Assembly: GCF_003051105.1 (NCBI RefSeq)
Contig: NZ_QAOO01000009.1
Location: forward strand, 62,001-126,000
Reading direction: 5' to 3'
Length of the DNA stretch: 64,000 nucleotides
Source of the DNA: Nitrosomonas nitrosa
Lineage (GTDB): Bacteria; Pseudomonadota; Gammaproteobacteria; Burkholderiales; Nitrosomonadaceae
Made by a program: the position numbers and the translations under genes. Below, in pieces: positions 1 to 9,948 of the stretch; the first letter of the stretch is position 1, and every line of letters starts with the position of its first letter. A model generated the notes under the pieces. The model was not told the origin of the DNA. It saw only the letters and a list, made by a program, of their open reading frames with translations, and made no database searches.

Positions 1-413
1 GCGATGTCATCGGAAAAGGCGGCGCAGTAATTCGTGCGCTTACCGAAGAAACCAATACCACGATTGATATCACAGATGATGGAACCGTCATGATCGCGTG
101 CATCAATAGCGAGGGAGGTGAACTCGCCAGAAAGCGTATTGAAGATATCACTGCAGAAGTGGAAGTCGGCAAAATCTACAATGGAGTAGTATTGAAACTG
201 CTCGATTTTGGTGCAATTGTCAGCATACTGCCCGGGAAAGACGGGCTCCTGCATATTTCACAAATTGCCAATGAACGAGTGGAGGATGTTGCCACCCACC
301 TTAAAGAAGGTCAATCAGTTCGGGTAAAAGTGCTGGAGGCGGATGATAAGGGCCGACTCCGTTTGAGCATGAAAGCAGTTACGACTGATGAAACAGAAAG
401 TGCCGTTTCTTGA
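1..413 (+). CDS. pnp: Polynucleotide phosphorylase, C-terminal part (5' end outside window)
   Basis: The reading frame is open from base 3 and enters the window inside the KH domain (GKGG loop at about residues 4-7 of the visible part). An S1 RNA-binding domain follows, recognisable by [19 protein letters not shown] and GLLHISQI, and the protein ends in a short acidic tail. PNPase degrades RNA 3' to 5' by phosphorolysis and is part of the degradosome; the KH and S1 domains grip the RNA. Only about 137 residues are visible, so the catalytic core cannot be checked. A strong terminator lies about 50 bases after the stop. Confidence 0.93.
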   Translation, partial: DVIGKGGAVIRALTEETNTTIDITDDGTVMIACINSEGGELARKRIEDITAEVEVGKIYNGVVLKLLDFGAIVSILPGKDGLLHISQIANERVEDVATHLKEGQSVRVKVLEADDKGRLRLSMKAVTTDETESAVS

Positions 414-461
414 TTGTCGAATCAAACTTGACCTGATTTCTTACAGTAGATCTGAAAAAAT

Positions 462-505
462 AAGCGTTACCCGTTTGCGATAAATAAGGGGGTAACGCTT
501 TTTTC
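462..505 (+). terminator. Rho-independent terminator of pnp
   Basis: An 11-bp perfect stem (aagcgttaccc at 462-472, gggtaacgctt at 490-500) with a 17-base loop runs directly into a T-run. It sits about 50 bases after the pnp stop and before the convergent DUF3422 gene. Confidence 0.9.
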
Positions 506-556
506 ATTCATTGATGCAAATGCGAAGCAGGGATTAAAGCAAGGAACTTATTTGCG

Positions 557-1909
557 CTAATTACTCTTTTTCACCATGCGGCGCAATCGCCTCACGCCAA
601 AGAATACCGCAGCCACAACAATGGGAATGGCCACGCCGGTAAGCAATTCTACGTTAACTGCATAACCCGCTGCTTTAACTGCTTTTAGCCCATAGCCCAC
701 AATACCGATTAAATAATAACTGAGTACGACGACTGACAAGCCTTCGACCGTTTCTTGCAAACGCAATTGCAAGTGCGCGCGATTATCCATGGATTTCAAT
801 AAATCACGTATTTGCGATTCCATAGAAATATCTACTCGCGTCCGTAGCATCGATGAGGCGCGCGCCACACGCAGAGAAAGGATTTCTAGTTGCGAACGGA
901 CCAGATCAAATGTCCCCATCGCTGAAGTCACACGCTGTTTCCTGAACTCGTACAACATTTGCAGACCCTCGATACGCTCCTCTCTCAATTCGACGATACG
1001 CTGTTGCATAATCGCGTAATAGGTCTGCGAAGCGCTGAAACGGTGACTCGTTTGGGCTGAGATTTTTTCGATTTCAGAAGCTAACTTAGTCAGCTCACCA
1101 AGTAAACGCTGTTCATCTTCGATCCCTGTCAACTCATTGCCCGTTATCAGTTCGGCTAATCGATCATCATAACGCTCCAGCTGAGGGATGACTTTCCGTG
1201 TCAATGTGAGCGGCAATATCGCCAACATTCGATATGTTTCGATCTCCAATAATCGCTGCACCAGCCTGCCGACTTGGCGGCTGCGCAAATTGTCATCATG
1301 AATCAAGATTCGACTAAAGCCATCCGCATGAATTTGGTTATCACTCCATACGCTCGCGCTTCCACCCGACACTTTAGAACCAATGACAGTATTGGACTCA
1401 AATAGATTAGCCAATTCACTCAAACTACGGCTCGGACGAGAACGATCATCCAAAGCGATGTGTGTCGCTACCAGCACTTCACCTGGTATACGCGCTAACC
1501 AATCTTGAGGTATCTCGGCGATAGCCGGCTTTGCAAATGGAATATCAAACGACCCTCTCCGGTAAACAGTATAGGTTGAATATTCAGTGTGGCGCTCCCA
1601 ACGCAAACGAAATTCACCCATTTCGGCACTGAACTGATCAAAATGTGAATTAGGTCGTGCAATTTTGTAGCGATCGCAGAGCGCTACAATCAACTGACGC
1701 TCTTGGTCTATCCATTGCCTGTCGGATAACAGCACCAAGTGCGATAGTTGCGCGGGTATACTTACCAGTTCATAAACATCCGCATTAAGCTCTGTATGAA
1801 GATCGTGCCGTTCGGGGTACTCAGGGATACCCGCCAAATTTCTCTTTGGAAGAGGCTGGCTATCTGCTTCTGGCTGCGCAAGAAAAGAGGAGAAATTCAT
1901 ATCACTCAT
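557..1909 (-). CDS. DUF3422 family membrane protein
   Basis: A protein of about 450 residues whose middle matches the DUF3422 family: the stretch around GSKVSGGSASVWSDNQIHADG and RQVGRLVQRLLEIETYRM is characteristic. The C-terminus holds a long helical region with two probable membrane segments (about residues 390-440) and ends in a basic RRLRRMVKK tail. The function of the family is unknown. The ATG at 1909 is preferred over an in-frame GTG at 1915. It converges on pnp and stands alone on its strand. Confidence 0.85.
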   Translation of the reverse strand: MSDMNFSSFLAQPEADSQPLPKRNLAGIPEYPERHDLHTELNADVYELVSIPAQLSHLVLLSDRQWIDQERQLIVALCDRYKIARPNSHFDQFSAEMGEFRLRWERHTEYSTYTVYRRGSFDIPFAKPAIAEIPQDWLARIPGEVLVATHIALDDRSRPSRSLSELANLFESNTVIGSKVSGGSASVWSDNQIHADGFSRILIHDDNLRSRQVGRLVQRLLEIETYRMLAILPLTLTRKVIPQLERYDDRLAELITGNELTGIEDEQRLLGELTKLASEIEKISAQTSHRFSASQTYYAIMQQRIVELREERIEGLQMLYEFRKQRVTSAMGTFDLVRSQLEILSLRVARASSMLRTRVDISMESQIRDLLKSMDNRAHLQLRLQETVEGLSVVVLSYYLIGIVGYGLKAVKAAGYAVNVELLTGVAIPIVVAAVFFGVRRLRRMVKKSN

Positions 1910-1915
1910 GATCAC

Positions 1916-2445
1916 CGGGGTTTCATCAAACTAGAGGGCACCACTCAAAATCCGTATAGGTTTACAATGCTTCGTTGCTCACAGAAAAGGTTTCATTAGC
2001 TATCAAGCACAGGCTACGTCAGCATTTTTTGCTCCCACCTCGTCTTATTTAAAACGCTGAATTTTTAGAGGCAACTTAGAGATTATCACGATAAAGGCTG
2101 AAGGATTATCCTGATTATTCATATATTACCTGGGAATTTCGTCCATCTAACAGCTCAAGTAAGAGAAATACAAGAAAATAGGAAAATTGGAGCATCACGA
2201 AGAAGGGTATTTCTTCGCTATCGTACGGCGGATCTTTGATATGAATAATCAAAAATTTCTTTAACGCAGGATTTGTTCCTGATGCTCTGGTAGGTAGGCT
2301 GCGTTCAGTCTTAAAAGTTTAGGGAAGATACATAGGATTTACGCCAAGACTGTCACAACATAAAGACCATGATGGGGAATCTACCGCAAACCAGACACAT
2401 CCATAACGCTAACGCCAAATTAAGCGATCTACGGGCTTTAGGTAC
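1916..2445. other. Non-coding interval between DUF3422 gene and tRNA cluster
   Basis: About 530 bases without a convincing gene. The first part is repeat copy A (1934-2077). Beyond it is a 13-bp perfect inverted repeat, tgattattcatat at 2112-2124 and its complement at 2239-2251, separated by about 114 bases. Nothing else recognisable was seen between 2252 and 2445. Confidence 0.6.
1934..2077. repeat. MITE-like dispersed repeat, copy A
   Basis: About 144 bp lying just upstream of the DUF3422 gene. It aligns over its whole length, in the same orientation, with the segment at 47401-47545. Both copies share internal blocks such as aggctRcgtcarcattttttg and gtcttRtttaaaac. The ends form an imperfect inverted repeat (left ...cactcaaaatc, right gaatttttagaggcaac). 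There is no coding capacity. The length, termini and intergenic position fit a non-autonomous transposon remnant. The inverted repeats of copy A are more decayed than those of copy B. Confidence 0.7.
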
Positions 2446-2521
2446 TGGGGTGGCTGATGGGGGTCGAACCCACGACAACCGGAATCACAATCCGGGACTC
2501 TACCACTGAGCTACAGCCACC
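2446..2521 (-). tRNA. tRNA-His (GTG anticodon)
   Basis: The reverse complement folds as a full cloverleaf with the seven-base acceptor GTGGCTG/CAGCCAC, anticodon GTG in the loop TTGTGAT, and a T-arm GGTTCGACC. The extra G-1 opposite C73 that marks histidine tRNAs is present, and the CCA end is encoded. It is the last gene of a three-tRNA operon. Confidence 0.97.
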
Positions 2522-2588
2522 ATCTACAAAAACAGTATTCAAATATTACGCTTATTAGTTTTTTGGATTGCAAAAAACGAAGTAATTA

Positions 2589-2665
2589 TGGCGTGCCCGA
2601 CAGGAATCGAACCTGTAACCCCCAGCTTAGAAGGCTGGTGCTCTATCCGGTTGAGCTACGGGCAC
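2589..2665 (-). tRNA. tRNA-Arg (TCT anticodon)
   Basis: Cloverleaf on the minus strand with acceptor GTGCCCG/CGGGCAC, anticodon loop CTTCTAA giving TCT (reads AGA), T-arm GGTTCGATTCC and an encoded CCA. It is the middle gene of the Pro-Arg-His cluster. Confidence 0.97.
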
Positions 2666-2705
2666 GACTCAAACCGGGCTTAATCCAACACAGCTACACA
2701 TAAAC

Positions 2706-2782
2706 TGGTCGGGGTGGAGAGATTTGAACTCCCGACATCCTGGTCCCAAACCAGGCGCGCTACCAGGCTACGCTACACCCCG
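2706..2782 (-). tRNA. tRNA-Pro (TGG anticodon)
   Basis: Cloverleaf on the minus strand with acceptor CGGGGTG/CACCCCG, anticodon loop TTTGGGA giving TGG (proline), T-arm GAGTTCAAATCTC and an encoded CCA. It is the first gene of the tRNA operon, immediately downstream of the promoter at 2794-2822. Confidence 0.97.
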
Positions 2783-2793
2783 GAAAGGCAGCT

Positions 2794-2822
2794 AATATAC
2801 CTTTTCAAAAGGTATACGTCAA
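2794..2822 (-). promoter_or_regulatory. Sigma-70 promoter of the tRNA operon
   Basis: On the minus strand the -35 box TTGACG (2822-2817) is followed, after exactly 17 bases, by the -10 box TATATT (2799-2794), about 12 bases before the tRNA-Pro 5' end. The spacer is itself almost entirely a perfect palindrome (tatacctttt and its complement around one base, 2796-2816). Confidence 0.85.
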
Positions 2823-2993
2823 ATTCCCGTTTCATTTTCCAATCGTGGTGTTGAAATCAGGTTATTTTCCCCAGCTTCACCCTATGCTTTGAGTCAAATG
2901 AGCGGGGCAAGTGTCGATCTTTTTGGCTACCCCCCAATCGATCGATTATCAACGAATGGGAGATTGTTTTTATAGAACATTTTCAGCAGTATC

Positions 2994-3022
2994 TTGTTTC
3001 GCACACCCAGCTAAGGTATAGT
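2994..3022 (+). promoter_or_regulatory. Probable sigma-70 promoter of the glycine riboswitch/gcv operon
   Basis: TTGTTT (2994-2999), a 17-base spacer and TATAGT (3017-3022) lie about 25 bases ahead of the first glycine aptamer, so transcription would start near 3029. The -10 is good and the -35 moderate. Confidence 0.6.
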
Positions 3023-3046
3023 GGCGAACTGCCATTTTATATCCAA

Positions 3047-3250
3047 GCAGGAGAGCGCGCTTTGCTTAGCGCCGCCGAAGGCGTAACCCCCCCGGAATCG
3101 CTCAGGTATAGTCAACAAAACTCTTATTGACTAAAAAAACTGCTTGCGACAGGCAATCTGGAGAGCGCCGAACATTGAGTTCAGCCACCGAAGGGGCACA
3201 CGGACAACATTCCACCGTAAAACTCTCAGGTAAAAGGACAGAGGGGTGAG
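3047..3250 (+). ncRNA. Tandem glycine riboswitch (gcvT motif)
   Basis: Two aptamers follow each other. The first contains ggagagcgc, gccgccgaaggcgtaac and cgctcaggtata (about 3048-3115). The second contains ggagagcgcc, gccaccgaaggggcac, ctctcaggtaaaaggac and agagggg (about 3157-3247). These are the conserved blocks of the glycine-binding gcvT element, which usually switches on glycine cleavage genes when glycine is abundant. The genes that follow are exactly those of the glycine cleavage system. Confidence 0.95.
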
Positions 3251-3274
3251 GTCGAGAGAAGACTTCATTTTTTT
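3247..3274 (+). terminator. Riboswitch-controlled terminator ahead of gcvT
   Basis: A 7-bp stem (tgaggtc 3247-3253, gacttca 3261-3267, one G-T pair) with loop gagagaa is followed by seven T residues. Its left arm overlaps the 3' end of the second aptamer, so glycine binding would compete with the hairpin. This points to transcriptional control rather than masking of the ribosome site, which lies further down at 3281. Confidence 0.7.
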
Positions 3275-3294
3275 ATCTTAGGGAGAAAAAATCT

Positions 3295-4386
3295 GTGCTA
3301 AAAATGACCCCTCTTAACCAAGTTCACCGAGATATGAACGCAAAAATGGTCGATTTCGGTGGTTGGGATATGCCACTTCATTATGGATCACAATTAGACG
3401 AACACCATAAGGTTAGGCAAGACGCTGGCATGTTTGATGTATCGCATATGCTGGTCGTCGACGTCGAGGGTGGCCATGTCCGTGATTTCCTGCGGCAACT
3501 GGTTGCCAATAATGTTGATAAACTCACAGTTCCCGGCAAAGCACTTTATACCTGCATGCTCAAACCGGATGGGGGTATCATCGATGATCTCATCATCTAC
3601 TTCTTGTCAGAATCCTGGTTTCGACTCGTCGTCAATGCCGGCACTGCGGATAAGGACGTTGCCTGGATCACTTCGCAACGCGACAAATCCGCCCCAGATC
3701 TTGAAATAAAACCACGTCGCGATTTAGCCATGATTGCCGTGCAAGGCCCAACGGCACGTACTAAAGTTTGGCAAGTTATTCCAGGCGCTCAATCGATTAC
3801 GGAAAACTTGAAGCAATTCCAATCCGCGGTATTTGATCAATATTTCATTGCGCGTACAGGTTACACCGGTGAGGATGGCTTTGAAATCATTTTGCCGGTG
3901 ACCGATGCCGCAGATTTCTGGAAAAAACTTTATTCGGCTGGAGTAGCGCCTGCAGGGCTGGGTGCGCGCGATACGCTTCGCCTGGAAGCGGGGATGAATC
4001 TCTATGGTCAAGATATGGATGAAACGACCAACCCGCTTGAATCCGGGTTAGCCTGGACGGTCGATCTCAAAAGCGAGCGCGATTTCATCGGCAAGCAAGC
4101 ATTGTTACAAACGCCCATCAAGAAACAATTGATCGGTCTGCTGTTATTGGATAAAGGCGTCCTTCGCAGCCACCAGCGAGTGATTACGCGGCACGATAAT
4201 AGCCAGGGAGAAGGAGAAATAACCAGCGGTGGCTTTTCCCCTACAATCGGCCAATCCATTGCTTTGGCCCGTGTTCCAGCAGACGTCACCGTTGGTGATG
4301 AAGTTCATGTGCTGGTTCGAGACAAACAACTCGCCGCCAAAGTCGTAAAATATCCATTCGTACGAAATGGCCAAATATTGATTTGA
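3295..4386 (+). CDS. gcvT: Glycine cleavage system T protein (aminomethyltransferase)
   Basis: At 363 residues it has the normal family length. T protein takes the aminomethyl group from lipoyl-H protein and, with tetrahydrofolate, releases ammonia and methylene-THF. Family blocks visible include [35 protein letters not shown] and [16 protein letters not shown]. The GTG at 3295 has a GGGAG site at the right distance; the ATG at 3304 is the alternative. It is the first gene of the gcv operon, directly below the glycine riboswitch. Confidence 0.96.
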   Translation: MLKMTPLNQVHRDMNAKMVDFGGWDMPLHYGSQLDEHHKVRQDAGMFDVSHMLVVDVEGGHVRDFLRQLVANNVDKLTVPGKALYTCMLKPDGGIIDDLIIYFLSESWFRLVVNAGTADKDVAWITSQRDKSAPDLEIKPRRDLAMIAVQGPTARTKVWQVIPGAQSITENLKQFQSAVFDQYFIARTGYTGEDGFEIILPVTDAADFWKKLYSAGVAPAGLGARDTLRLEAGMNLYGQDMDETTNPLESGLAWTVDLKSERDFIGKQALLQTPIKKQLIGLLLLDKGVLRSHQRVITRHDNSQGEGEITSGGFSPTIGQSIALARVPADVTVGDEVHVLVRDKQLAAKVVKYPFVRNGQILI

Positions 4387-4428
4387 AGCCAAGACCACTT
4401 AAATCCTTTTTTATATTTGGAGAATAGA

Positions 4429-4818
4429 ATGAGTATCCCAACAGAACTGAAATATACAAAATCGCATGAATGGGTAAAAACCGAGAGTGATGGTACCGTC
4501 ACGATCGGCATCACTCAGCATGCACAGGAATTGCTCGGCGATATGGTTTTTGTCGAGCTGCCCAAAGTCGGCCGCACCCTTGGCCAAAAAGAAGAATGTG
4601 CCGTCGTGGAATCAGTCAAGGCGGCAGCTGATGTTTATTCCCCTCTCGCAGGAGAAGTCGTAGAAGTCAACACGGAATTGGAATCTTCTCCTGAGAAGAT
4701 CAACCAGGATCCTTACCATGCCTGGCTATTTAAATTGAAGCCAGCGAATGTTGCCGATGTAGCCAACCTTCTCGATGCACAAGGCTATGAAAAAGCCTTG
4801 GAAAGCGAAGCACATTAG
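4429..4818 (+). CDS. gcvH: Glycine cleavage system H protein
   Basis: A lipoyl carrier of 129 residues that shuttles the aminomethyl intermediate between P, T and L proteins. The lipoylation site is K64 in [12 protein letters not shown], within a compact beta-sandwich of normal length. The ATG at 4429 follows a GGAG ribosome site by about 7 bases, so an upstream in-frame TTG was not used. It lies 42 bases after gcvT in the same operon. Confidence 0.97.
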   Translation: MSIPTELKYTKSHEWVKTESDGTVTIGITQHAQELLGDMVFVELPKVGRTLGQKEECAVVESVKAAADVYSPLAGEVVEVNTELESSPEKINQDPYHAWLFKLKPANVADVANLLDAQGYEKALESEAH

Positions 4819-4871
4819 CCCAGCTTATTCGTTTCTGATTTATTGCTCTAAATTATATAAAACTACCGATC

Positions 4872-6233
4872 ATGCCATTTATTCCTCACACAGAAGAAGA
4901 CGTCGAAGAGATGCTTGCCAGTATTGGTGCGGCCTCTATCGAAGAATTATTTGATGAAATTCCGCCCGACCTAAAGACAGGTAATTTGTCACGCGTACCC
5001 CCTGGTATGACCGAAATGGAAATAACAAGACTGATGCATGAGCGTGCGCAAGCCGATGGCTTCTATCTCAATTTCATCGGAGCGGGTGCCTATGAGCATC
5101 ACATTCCTGCAGCAGTCTGGCAAATTACCACGCGTGGTGAATTCTATTCCTCATACACGCCTTATCAGGCGGAAGCAAGCCAAGGTACACTTCAATTGCT
5201 GTACGAATACCAAACCATGATGGCCTCGTTGACCGGCATGGATGTATCGAACGCGAGTCTTTACGATGGCGCAACTGCGCTAGCAGAAGCCGCGCTAATG
5301 GCAGTACGGCAGCACAAGACGTCTCGTCGTATTCTGGTGCCGGGAACGGCTCACCCAACCTATCGTAAGGTATTACGTGCCATTGTACGCAATCAAGATA
5401 TTGAAGTGGTCGAAATCCCCTTTGATCCCGAATCGGGACAAGTAATCCCCGAACAGCTCGACCCATTTGGCCAAGAGGAATTTGCTGCACTCGTCGTCCC
5501 TCAGCCTAATTTTTTTGGTGTCCTCGAACAAGTCGACACCCTTACGGATTGGGCACACAAAAAAAATTCATTGGTGATCGCCGTTGTCAACCCGATGTCG
5601 CTTGCCATGCTCACACCACCAGGCGAATGGGGTACAAAGGGTGCGGATATCGCAGTAGGCGAAGGCCAACCGTTAGGTATCCCGCTGTCTAGCGGCGGTC
5701 CTTATTTTGGTTTTATGGCCTGCAAGCAAGAATTAGTTCGTCAAATGCCAGGGCGTATTATTGGCAAAACAGTTGATCTAGATAATAAACCTGGTTTTGT
5801 CCTCACTTTACAGGCACGCGAACAACACATTCGCCGCTCAAAAGCGACCTCTAATATCTGTACCAACCAAGGATTGATGGTAACTGCCGCCACCATCTAC
5901 ATGTCTCTCTTGGGCCCAGAGGGGCTGCGCCGGGTTGCTGCCCAGTCACACGCCAATCTGTTGCAATTGGTTGAAAAATTGGAAACCATACCAGGGGTAA
6001 AACGCGCACATAGCGGTTTTTGTTTCCATGAGGCCGCACTAAAGCTGCCTGGCCCAATTGATGAAATTCTGCAAGCACTTAAAGCACAAGGTATTCTGGG
6101 CGGATTAAGCCTCCAAGACTACTACCCAGCGTTAAGCAATACACTCCTCGTGTGCACGACTGAGACTAAAACACCTGTTGATCTGGATAAATTCGGTGAG
6201 GTGCTTGGAAAAATACTCAAAAAATACAAGTAA
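4872..6233 (+). CDS. gcvPA: Glycine dehydrogenase (decarboxylating) subunit 1
   Basis: This 453-residue protein is the N-terminal half of P protein, encoded separately as in many bacteria with the split form. It pairs with the next gene product to decarboxylate glycine and load the methylamine on H protein. Typical blocks are [36 protein letters not shown] and [11 protein letters not shown]. The catalytic PLP lysine is not on this subunit. It follows gcvH by 53 bases. Confidence 0.96.
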   Translation: MPFIPHTEEDVEEMLASIGAASIEELFDEIPPDLKTGNLSRVPPGMTEMEITRLMHERAQADGFYLNFIGAGAYEHHIPAAVWQITTRGEFYSSYTPYQAEASQGTLQLLYEYQTMMASLTGMDVSNASLYDGATALAEAALMAVRQHKTSRRILVPGTAHPTYRKVLRAIVRNQDIEVVEIPFDPESGQVIPEQLDPFGQEEFAALVVPQPNFFGVLEQVDTLTDWAHKKNSLVIAVVNPMSLAMLTPPGEWGTKGADIAVGEGQPLGIPLSSGGPYFGFMACKQELVRQMPGRIIGKTVDLDNKPGFVLTLQAREQHIRRSKATSNICTNQGLMVTAATIYMSLLGPEGLRRVAAQSHANLLQLVEKLETIPGVKRAHSGFCFHEAALKLPGPIDEILQALKAQGILGGLSLQDYYPALSNTLLVCTTETKTPVDLDKFGEVLGKILKKYK

Positions 6234-6327
6234 TGATCGAAATCTGCCATTCTGCAGACTAAAGTTGAGCTTGATCAACCGACGGTTCTGTCTAATTTGA
6301 ACTCATTTTCTAAATGTAAAAACCCTT

Positions 6328-7776
6328 ATGTTGATATTTGAACATTCACGTCCGGGAAGACGCAATTATTCCCAATCTCCGACCACGCCAGCGGAGAAAC
6401 AGGCTATCCCACAAAATCTACTGCGTAAATCACCAGTGCTACTTCCTGAAGTATCTGAAATGGATGCAGTGCGTCACTATACTCGCCTTTCTCAGAAGAA
6501 TTTTTCGATCGATACAGAATTCTACCCACTCGGTTCTTGTACGATGAAATACAACCCGCGTGCTTGCAACGCTCTGGCCATGCTCCCGCAATTTCTGGCG
6601 CGACATCCTTTAGCACCTGAAGATACCGGGCAAGGCTTCCTTGCGTGCATGTATGAACTACAGGAAATTCTGAAAGATGTCACAGGCATGGCTGGGGTAA
6701 GCCTCACGCCTATGGCAGGCGCACAAGGTGAGTTGATTGGCGTCATGATGATCCGCGCTTACCATGAAGCGCGCGGTGATAAAAAACGTACCGAAATCAT
6801 CGTACCCGATGCCGCGCACGGTACAAACCCTGCTACCGCCGTCATGTGTGGATACAAAGTGGTCGAAATCACCACGGATAAAGAAGGCAATGTCGACATG
6901 GATGCGTTGAAAGCCGCTGTGGGACCTCAAACAGCTGGTTTGATGCTGACCAACCCATCGACGCTGGGTGTTTTTGAAAAAAATATCTCGGAAATGAGCC
7001 GTATCGTCCATGAAGCCGGTGGGCTGCTTTACTATGACGGCGCTAACCTCAACGCGGTCCTCGGCAAAGTCAAACCAGGCGATATGGGATTTGATGTCAT
7101 CCATATCAACCTGCACAAGACCTTTTCCACACCGCACGGTGGCGGTGGTCCGGGAGCAGCCCCTGTCGGCGTAGCTGAGCGCCTTCTACCTTATTTACCT
7201 ATTCCCATGGTTGCGCATGAGAAAGGCGTTTATCGCTGGCTGACGGAAGAAGACGTACCACAAACGATTGGCCGATTATCTGCCCACATGGGAAATGCAG
7301 GGGTATTGCTTCGCGCTTATATTTATGTTCGTTTACTAGGCGCAGAAGGGATGAATCGGATTTCACAATATGCCACCTTGAATGCCAACTATTTGATGGC
7401 AGAGTTACGCAAGGCTGGGTTTGAAATCGCCTACCCCACGCGCCGGGCAAGCCATGAATTTATCGTCACGCTGAAAGAAATCAAAGAAAGAACAGGCGTT
7501 ACCGCGATGAACCTCGCCAAGCGGTTATTAGATAAAGGCTATCATGCACCGACAACTTATTTTCCGATCCTAATTCCGGAATGTCTGCTCATTGAACCTG
7601 CCGAAACGGAATCCAAGCAAACGCTCGATGCATTTGTTACTGCCATGAAGGAAATATTGCAAGAGATCGAAGATCAGCCCGACATGGTGAAAAGCGCTCC
7701 CCACAACATGCCATTGCGTAAATTGGACGATGTCCGAGCTGCCCGTGAATTGGATTTAGCCTGGAAGCCACAATGA
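6328..7776 (+). CDS. gcvPB: Glycine dehydrogenase (decarboxylating) subunit 2
   Basis: The C-terminal half of P protein, 482 residues. It carries the PLP-binding lysine K264 in [18 protein letters not shown], and family blocks [14 protein letters not shown] and [12 protein letters not shown]. Together with GcvPA it forms the P protein tetramer. It is the last gene of the gcv operon, 94 bases after gcvPA, and is followed by a hairpin terminator. The fourth component, L protein, is not in the operon; the lpdA gene at 15-16.8 kb could supply it. Confidence 0.96.
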   Translation: MLIFEHSRPGRRNYSQSPTTPAEKQAIPQNLLRKSPVLLPEVSEMDAVRHYTRLSQKNFSIDTEFYPLGSCTMKYNPRACNALAMLPQFLARHPLAPEDTGQGFLACMYELQEILKDVTGMAGVSLTPMAGAQGELIGVMMIRAYHEARGDKKRTEIIVPDAAHGTNPATAVMCGYKVVEITTDKEGNVDMDALKAAVGPQTAGLMLTNPSTLGVFEKNISEMSRIVHEAGGLLYYDGANLNAVLGKVKPGDMGFDVIHINLHKTFSTPHGGGGPGAAPVGVAERLLPYLPIPMVAHEKGVYRWLTEEDVPQTIGRLSAHMGNAGVLLRAYIYVRLLGAEGMNRISQYATLNANYLMAELRKAGFEIAYPTRRASHEFIVTLKEIKERTGVTAMNLAKRLLDKGYHAPTTYFPILIPECLLIEPAETESKQTLDAFVTAMKEILQEIEDQPDMVKSAPHNMPLRKLDDVRAARELDLAWKPQ

Positions 7777-7805
7777 ATTTACTGAACTCTTTTTAATCAC
7801 AATCT

Positions 7806-7851
7806 CCCTCCCCGATTGAGCAGATGATCATCTCATCCGGGGAGGTGTTTA
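7806..7851 (+). terminator. Probable terminator of the gcv operon
   Basis: A strong GC-rich stem (ccctcccc at 7806-7813 against ggggagg at 7839-7845, extended inward by gattgag/catctc pairing) ends in a short T-rich stretch, about 30 bases after the gcvPB stop. Confidence 0.7.
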
Positions 7852-7891
7852 TTCTAACCCATATACACGCAGTCTATATATACTCATAACG

Positions 7892-8827
7892 ATGCATACC
7901 CTCGTTTGCGGCTCTATTGCCTACGACACCATCATGGTGTTCCGAGATCACTTCAAACGCCATATCCTGCCTGATAAATTGCACGTACTCAATGTAGCCT
8001 TTCTCGTGCCGGATATGCGCCGTGAGTTTGGCGGTTGCGCAGCCAATATCGCTTACAACCTGAATATGTTGGGTGGTCATCCCCTGATCATGGCAACGGT
8101 CGGTGACGATTTTCAGCCTTACGCATATCGCCTAGAGAAACTCAACTTGGCTAAAACCTATATCCGGCAAATTAACGATACCTTTACTGCGCAGGCGTTT
8201 ATTACCACTGACCTCGATGATAATCAAATCACCGCCTTTCATCCCGGCGCAATGAACTTCTCGCACTACAACTCTGTTAAGGATGCGGCGGATATTTGTC
8301 TCGGTATCATTGCACCTGACGGCCGGGAAGGAATGCTTGCCCACGCGCGCGAATTCCATGAATGTGGCATTCCCTATATGTTTGATCCTGGCCAAGGGCT
8401 CCCTATGTTCAGTGGCGATGAGCTGGTCGATTTTGTCGAGAAAGCCGACTATATCGCGGTCAATGACTATGAGGGTCAATTATTGCAAGAACGCACACAA
8501 TGGTCATTCAATCAGCTTGCCAGTCAGGTCAAGGCATTGATCGTCACAAAAGGCGCCCATGGCTCGACCATTTACGCGGATGGCCATGAAATCGATATTC
8601 CCTGTGCCACACCCAAAGCCATCGTTGACCCTACAGGCTGCGGAGATGCTTATCGTGCTGGATTACTGTACGGCATCACCCATGACATGGATTGGCAATC
8701 AACCGGTCAGCTCGCCTCGCTATTAGGGGCGATCAAAATCGCTCACCGAGGTGGACAGAATCATCGATTCAGTCGAGAAGAAATTGATCAGCTTTATTAT
8801 GAAGCTTTTGGTAGTCGAATTTTTTAA
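7892..8827 (+). CDS. PfkB-family carbohydrate/nucleoside kinase
   Basis: A 311-residue ribokinase-fold protein. The N-terminal GG block (REFGGCAANIAYNL) and the C-terminal signature DPTGCGDAYRAG, whose Asp is the catalytic base, are both present, with VTKGAHGSTIY between them. The closest known relatives are the bacterial adenosine-kinase-like PfkB proteins found in betaproteobacteria, so adenosine or a sugar is the likely substrate; the sequence alone does not decide. It stands between the gcv terminator and plsC. Confidence 0.85.
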   Translation: MHTLVCGSIAYDTIMVFRDHFKRHILPDKLHVLNVAFLVPDMRREFGGCAANIAYNLNMLGGHPLIMATVGDDFQPYAYRLEKLNLAKTYIRQINDTFTAQAFITTDLDDNQITAFHPGAMNFSHYNSVKDAADICLGIIAPDGREGMLAHAREFHECGIPYMFDPGQGLPMFSGDELVDFVEKADYIAVNDYEGQLLQERTQWSFNQLASQVKALIVTKGAHGSTIYADGHEIDIPCATPKAIVDPTGCGDAYRAGLLYGITHDMDWQSTGQLASLLGAIKIAHRGGQNHRFSREEIDQLYYEAFGSRIF

Positions 8828-9126
8828 AAAAACGGTATTCAAGACTCAACGGCTTAACTCGAGTCAGTTATATTGTGATGGCGTTTACGAGAGGCTAACC
8901 ATAAAAATCGATAATGTGCCACGCCTGAAATTTCACCTGAATATTTCATGAATTCACGTGATGAGCACGCAGGAATCTGACTCACTGGGAAGTTTTGAGA
9001 TGGCGTGTTGTCGTAACTCATACACCCAATCGGACATAATCTTTCTTATTAATCAAAGAATAAGTGAGGATACGTGGCAACTTATACAATACTCTGGCTA
9101 GATAAGCCAATTTTGGATAGCCATAC

Positions 9127-9948
9127 ATGATTACGCCTGCAGCCAATCACATGAATAGCGCCAAAACTTCTTATATTATCCGGTTGTTCCGATTGGCCAG
9201 GCTATTGCTGCATATTTTATCAGGTTTACTTCAGTCTTTTGTCTATCCCCGTTTCAATCGAACGATTCAAAGACGGATGGCCAGAAAATGGGCAAACAAT
9301 TTCCTGGCGATTCTTAATATCAAACTTATCTGCAGCGGGATTTTACCTGCGGAAGATGAAAAGCGAGTCATATTGGTCGCCAACCATATCTCCTGGTTGG
9401 ATATTATGATTATTATGGCGAAATATCCTGTCAGATTTGTCGCCAAAGCGGAGATTCTTGGCTGGCCACTGCTGAATCTCTTGTGCCGCAATGTCGGCAC
9501 GATCTTCATCGAACGCGAAAAACGTAATGATACGTTGCGCGTCAATCAAGATATCGTCAGAGCGCTTGATTCAGGCGATAGCATCGCTATTTTTCCTGAA
9601 GGTGCAACGAGTGATGGAACGGTCCTATTGCACTTTCATGCTTCTCTGCTGCAATCCGCAGTCAACGTTAGCGCTTCGCTCTATCCCGTGGCCATCTGTT
9701 ACCGCGATAGAGTTGGTATACATAACACCAAAGTGGCCTATGCCAACATCACGATTCTAGAGTCACTAAAACTAATTCTTGAGCAACCGTTTATACAAGC
9801 AGAATTATATTTTCTGGATTCAATTCCCAGCGACGATAAGAATCGACGGGAGCTTGCCCGTCTGTCGGAACAGGCTATCTCTGAGACGCTGCAACTGAAC
9901 GTCGTGCGCAAGGCACCTGAAAGACCCGTCGATCTTCCAGTCGAATAG
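9127..9948 (+). CDS. Lysophospholipid (1-acylglycerol-3-phosphate) acyltransferase, PlsC family
   Basis: A 273-residue acyltransferase with an N-terminal hydrophobic helix (about residues 18-38). The HX4D catalytic motif is NHISWLD (H87, D92), and the substrate-binding FPEGATS lies near residue 157. It would acylate lysophosphatidate or a similar acceptor at the inner membrane. Its last 74 bases overlap the 3' end of the convergent apaH gene. An 18-codon reading frame starting at GTG 9074 ends on the TGA that overlaps this ATG. Confidence 0.88.
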   Translation: MITPAANHMNSAKTSYIIRLFRLARLLLHILSGLLQSFVYPRFNRTIQRRMARKWANNFLAILNIKLICSGILPAEDEKRVILVANHISWLDIMIIMAKYPVRFVAKAEILGWPLLNLLCRNVGTIFIEREKRNDTLRVNQDIVRALDSGDSIAIFPEGATSDGTVLLHFHASLLQSAVNVSASLYPVAICYRDRVGIHNTKVAYANITILESLKLILEQPFIQAELYFLDSIPSDDKNRRELARLSEQAISETLQLNVVRKAPERPVDLPVE

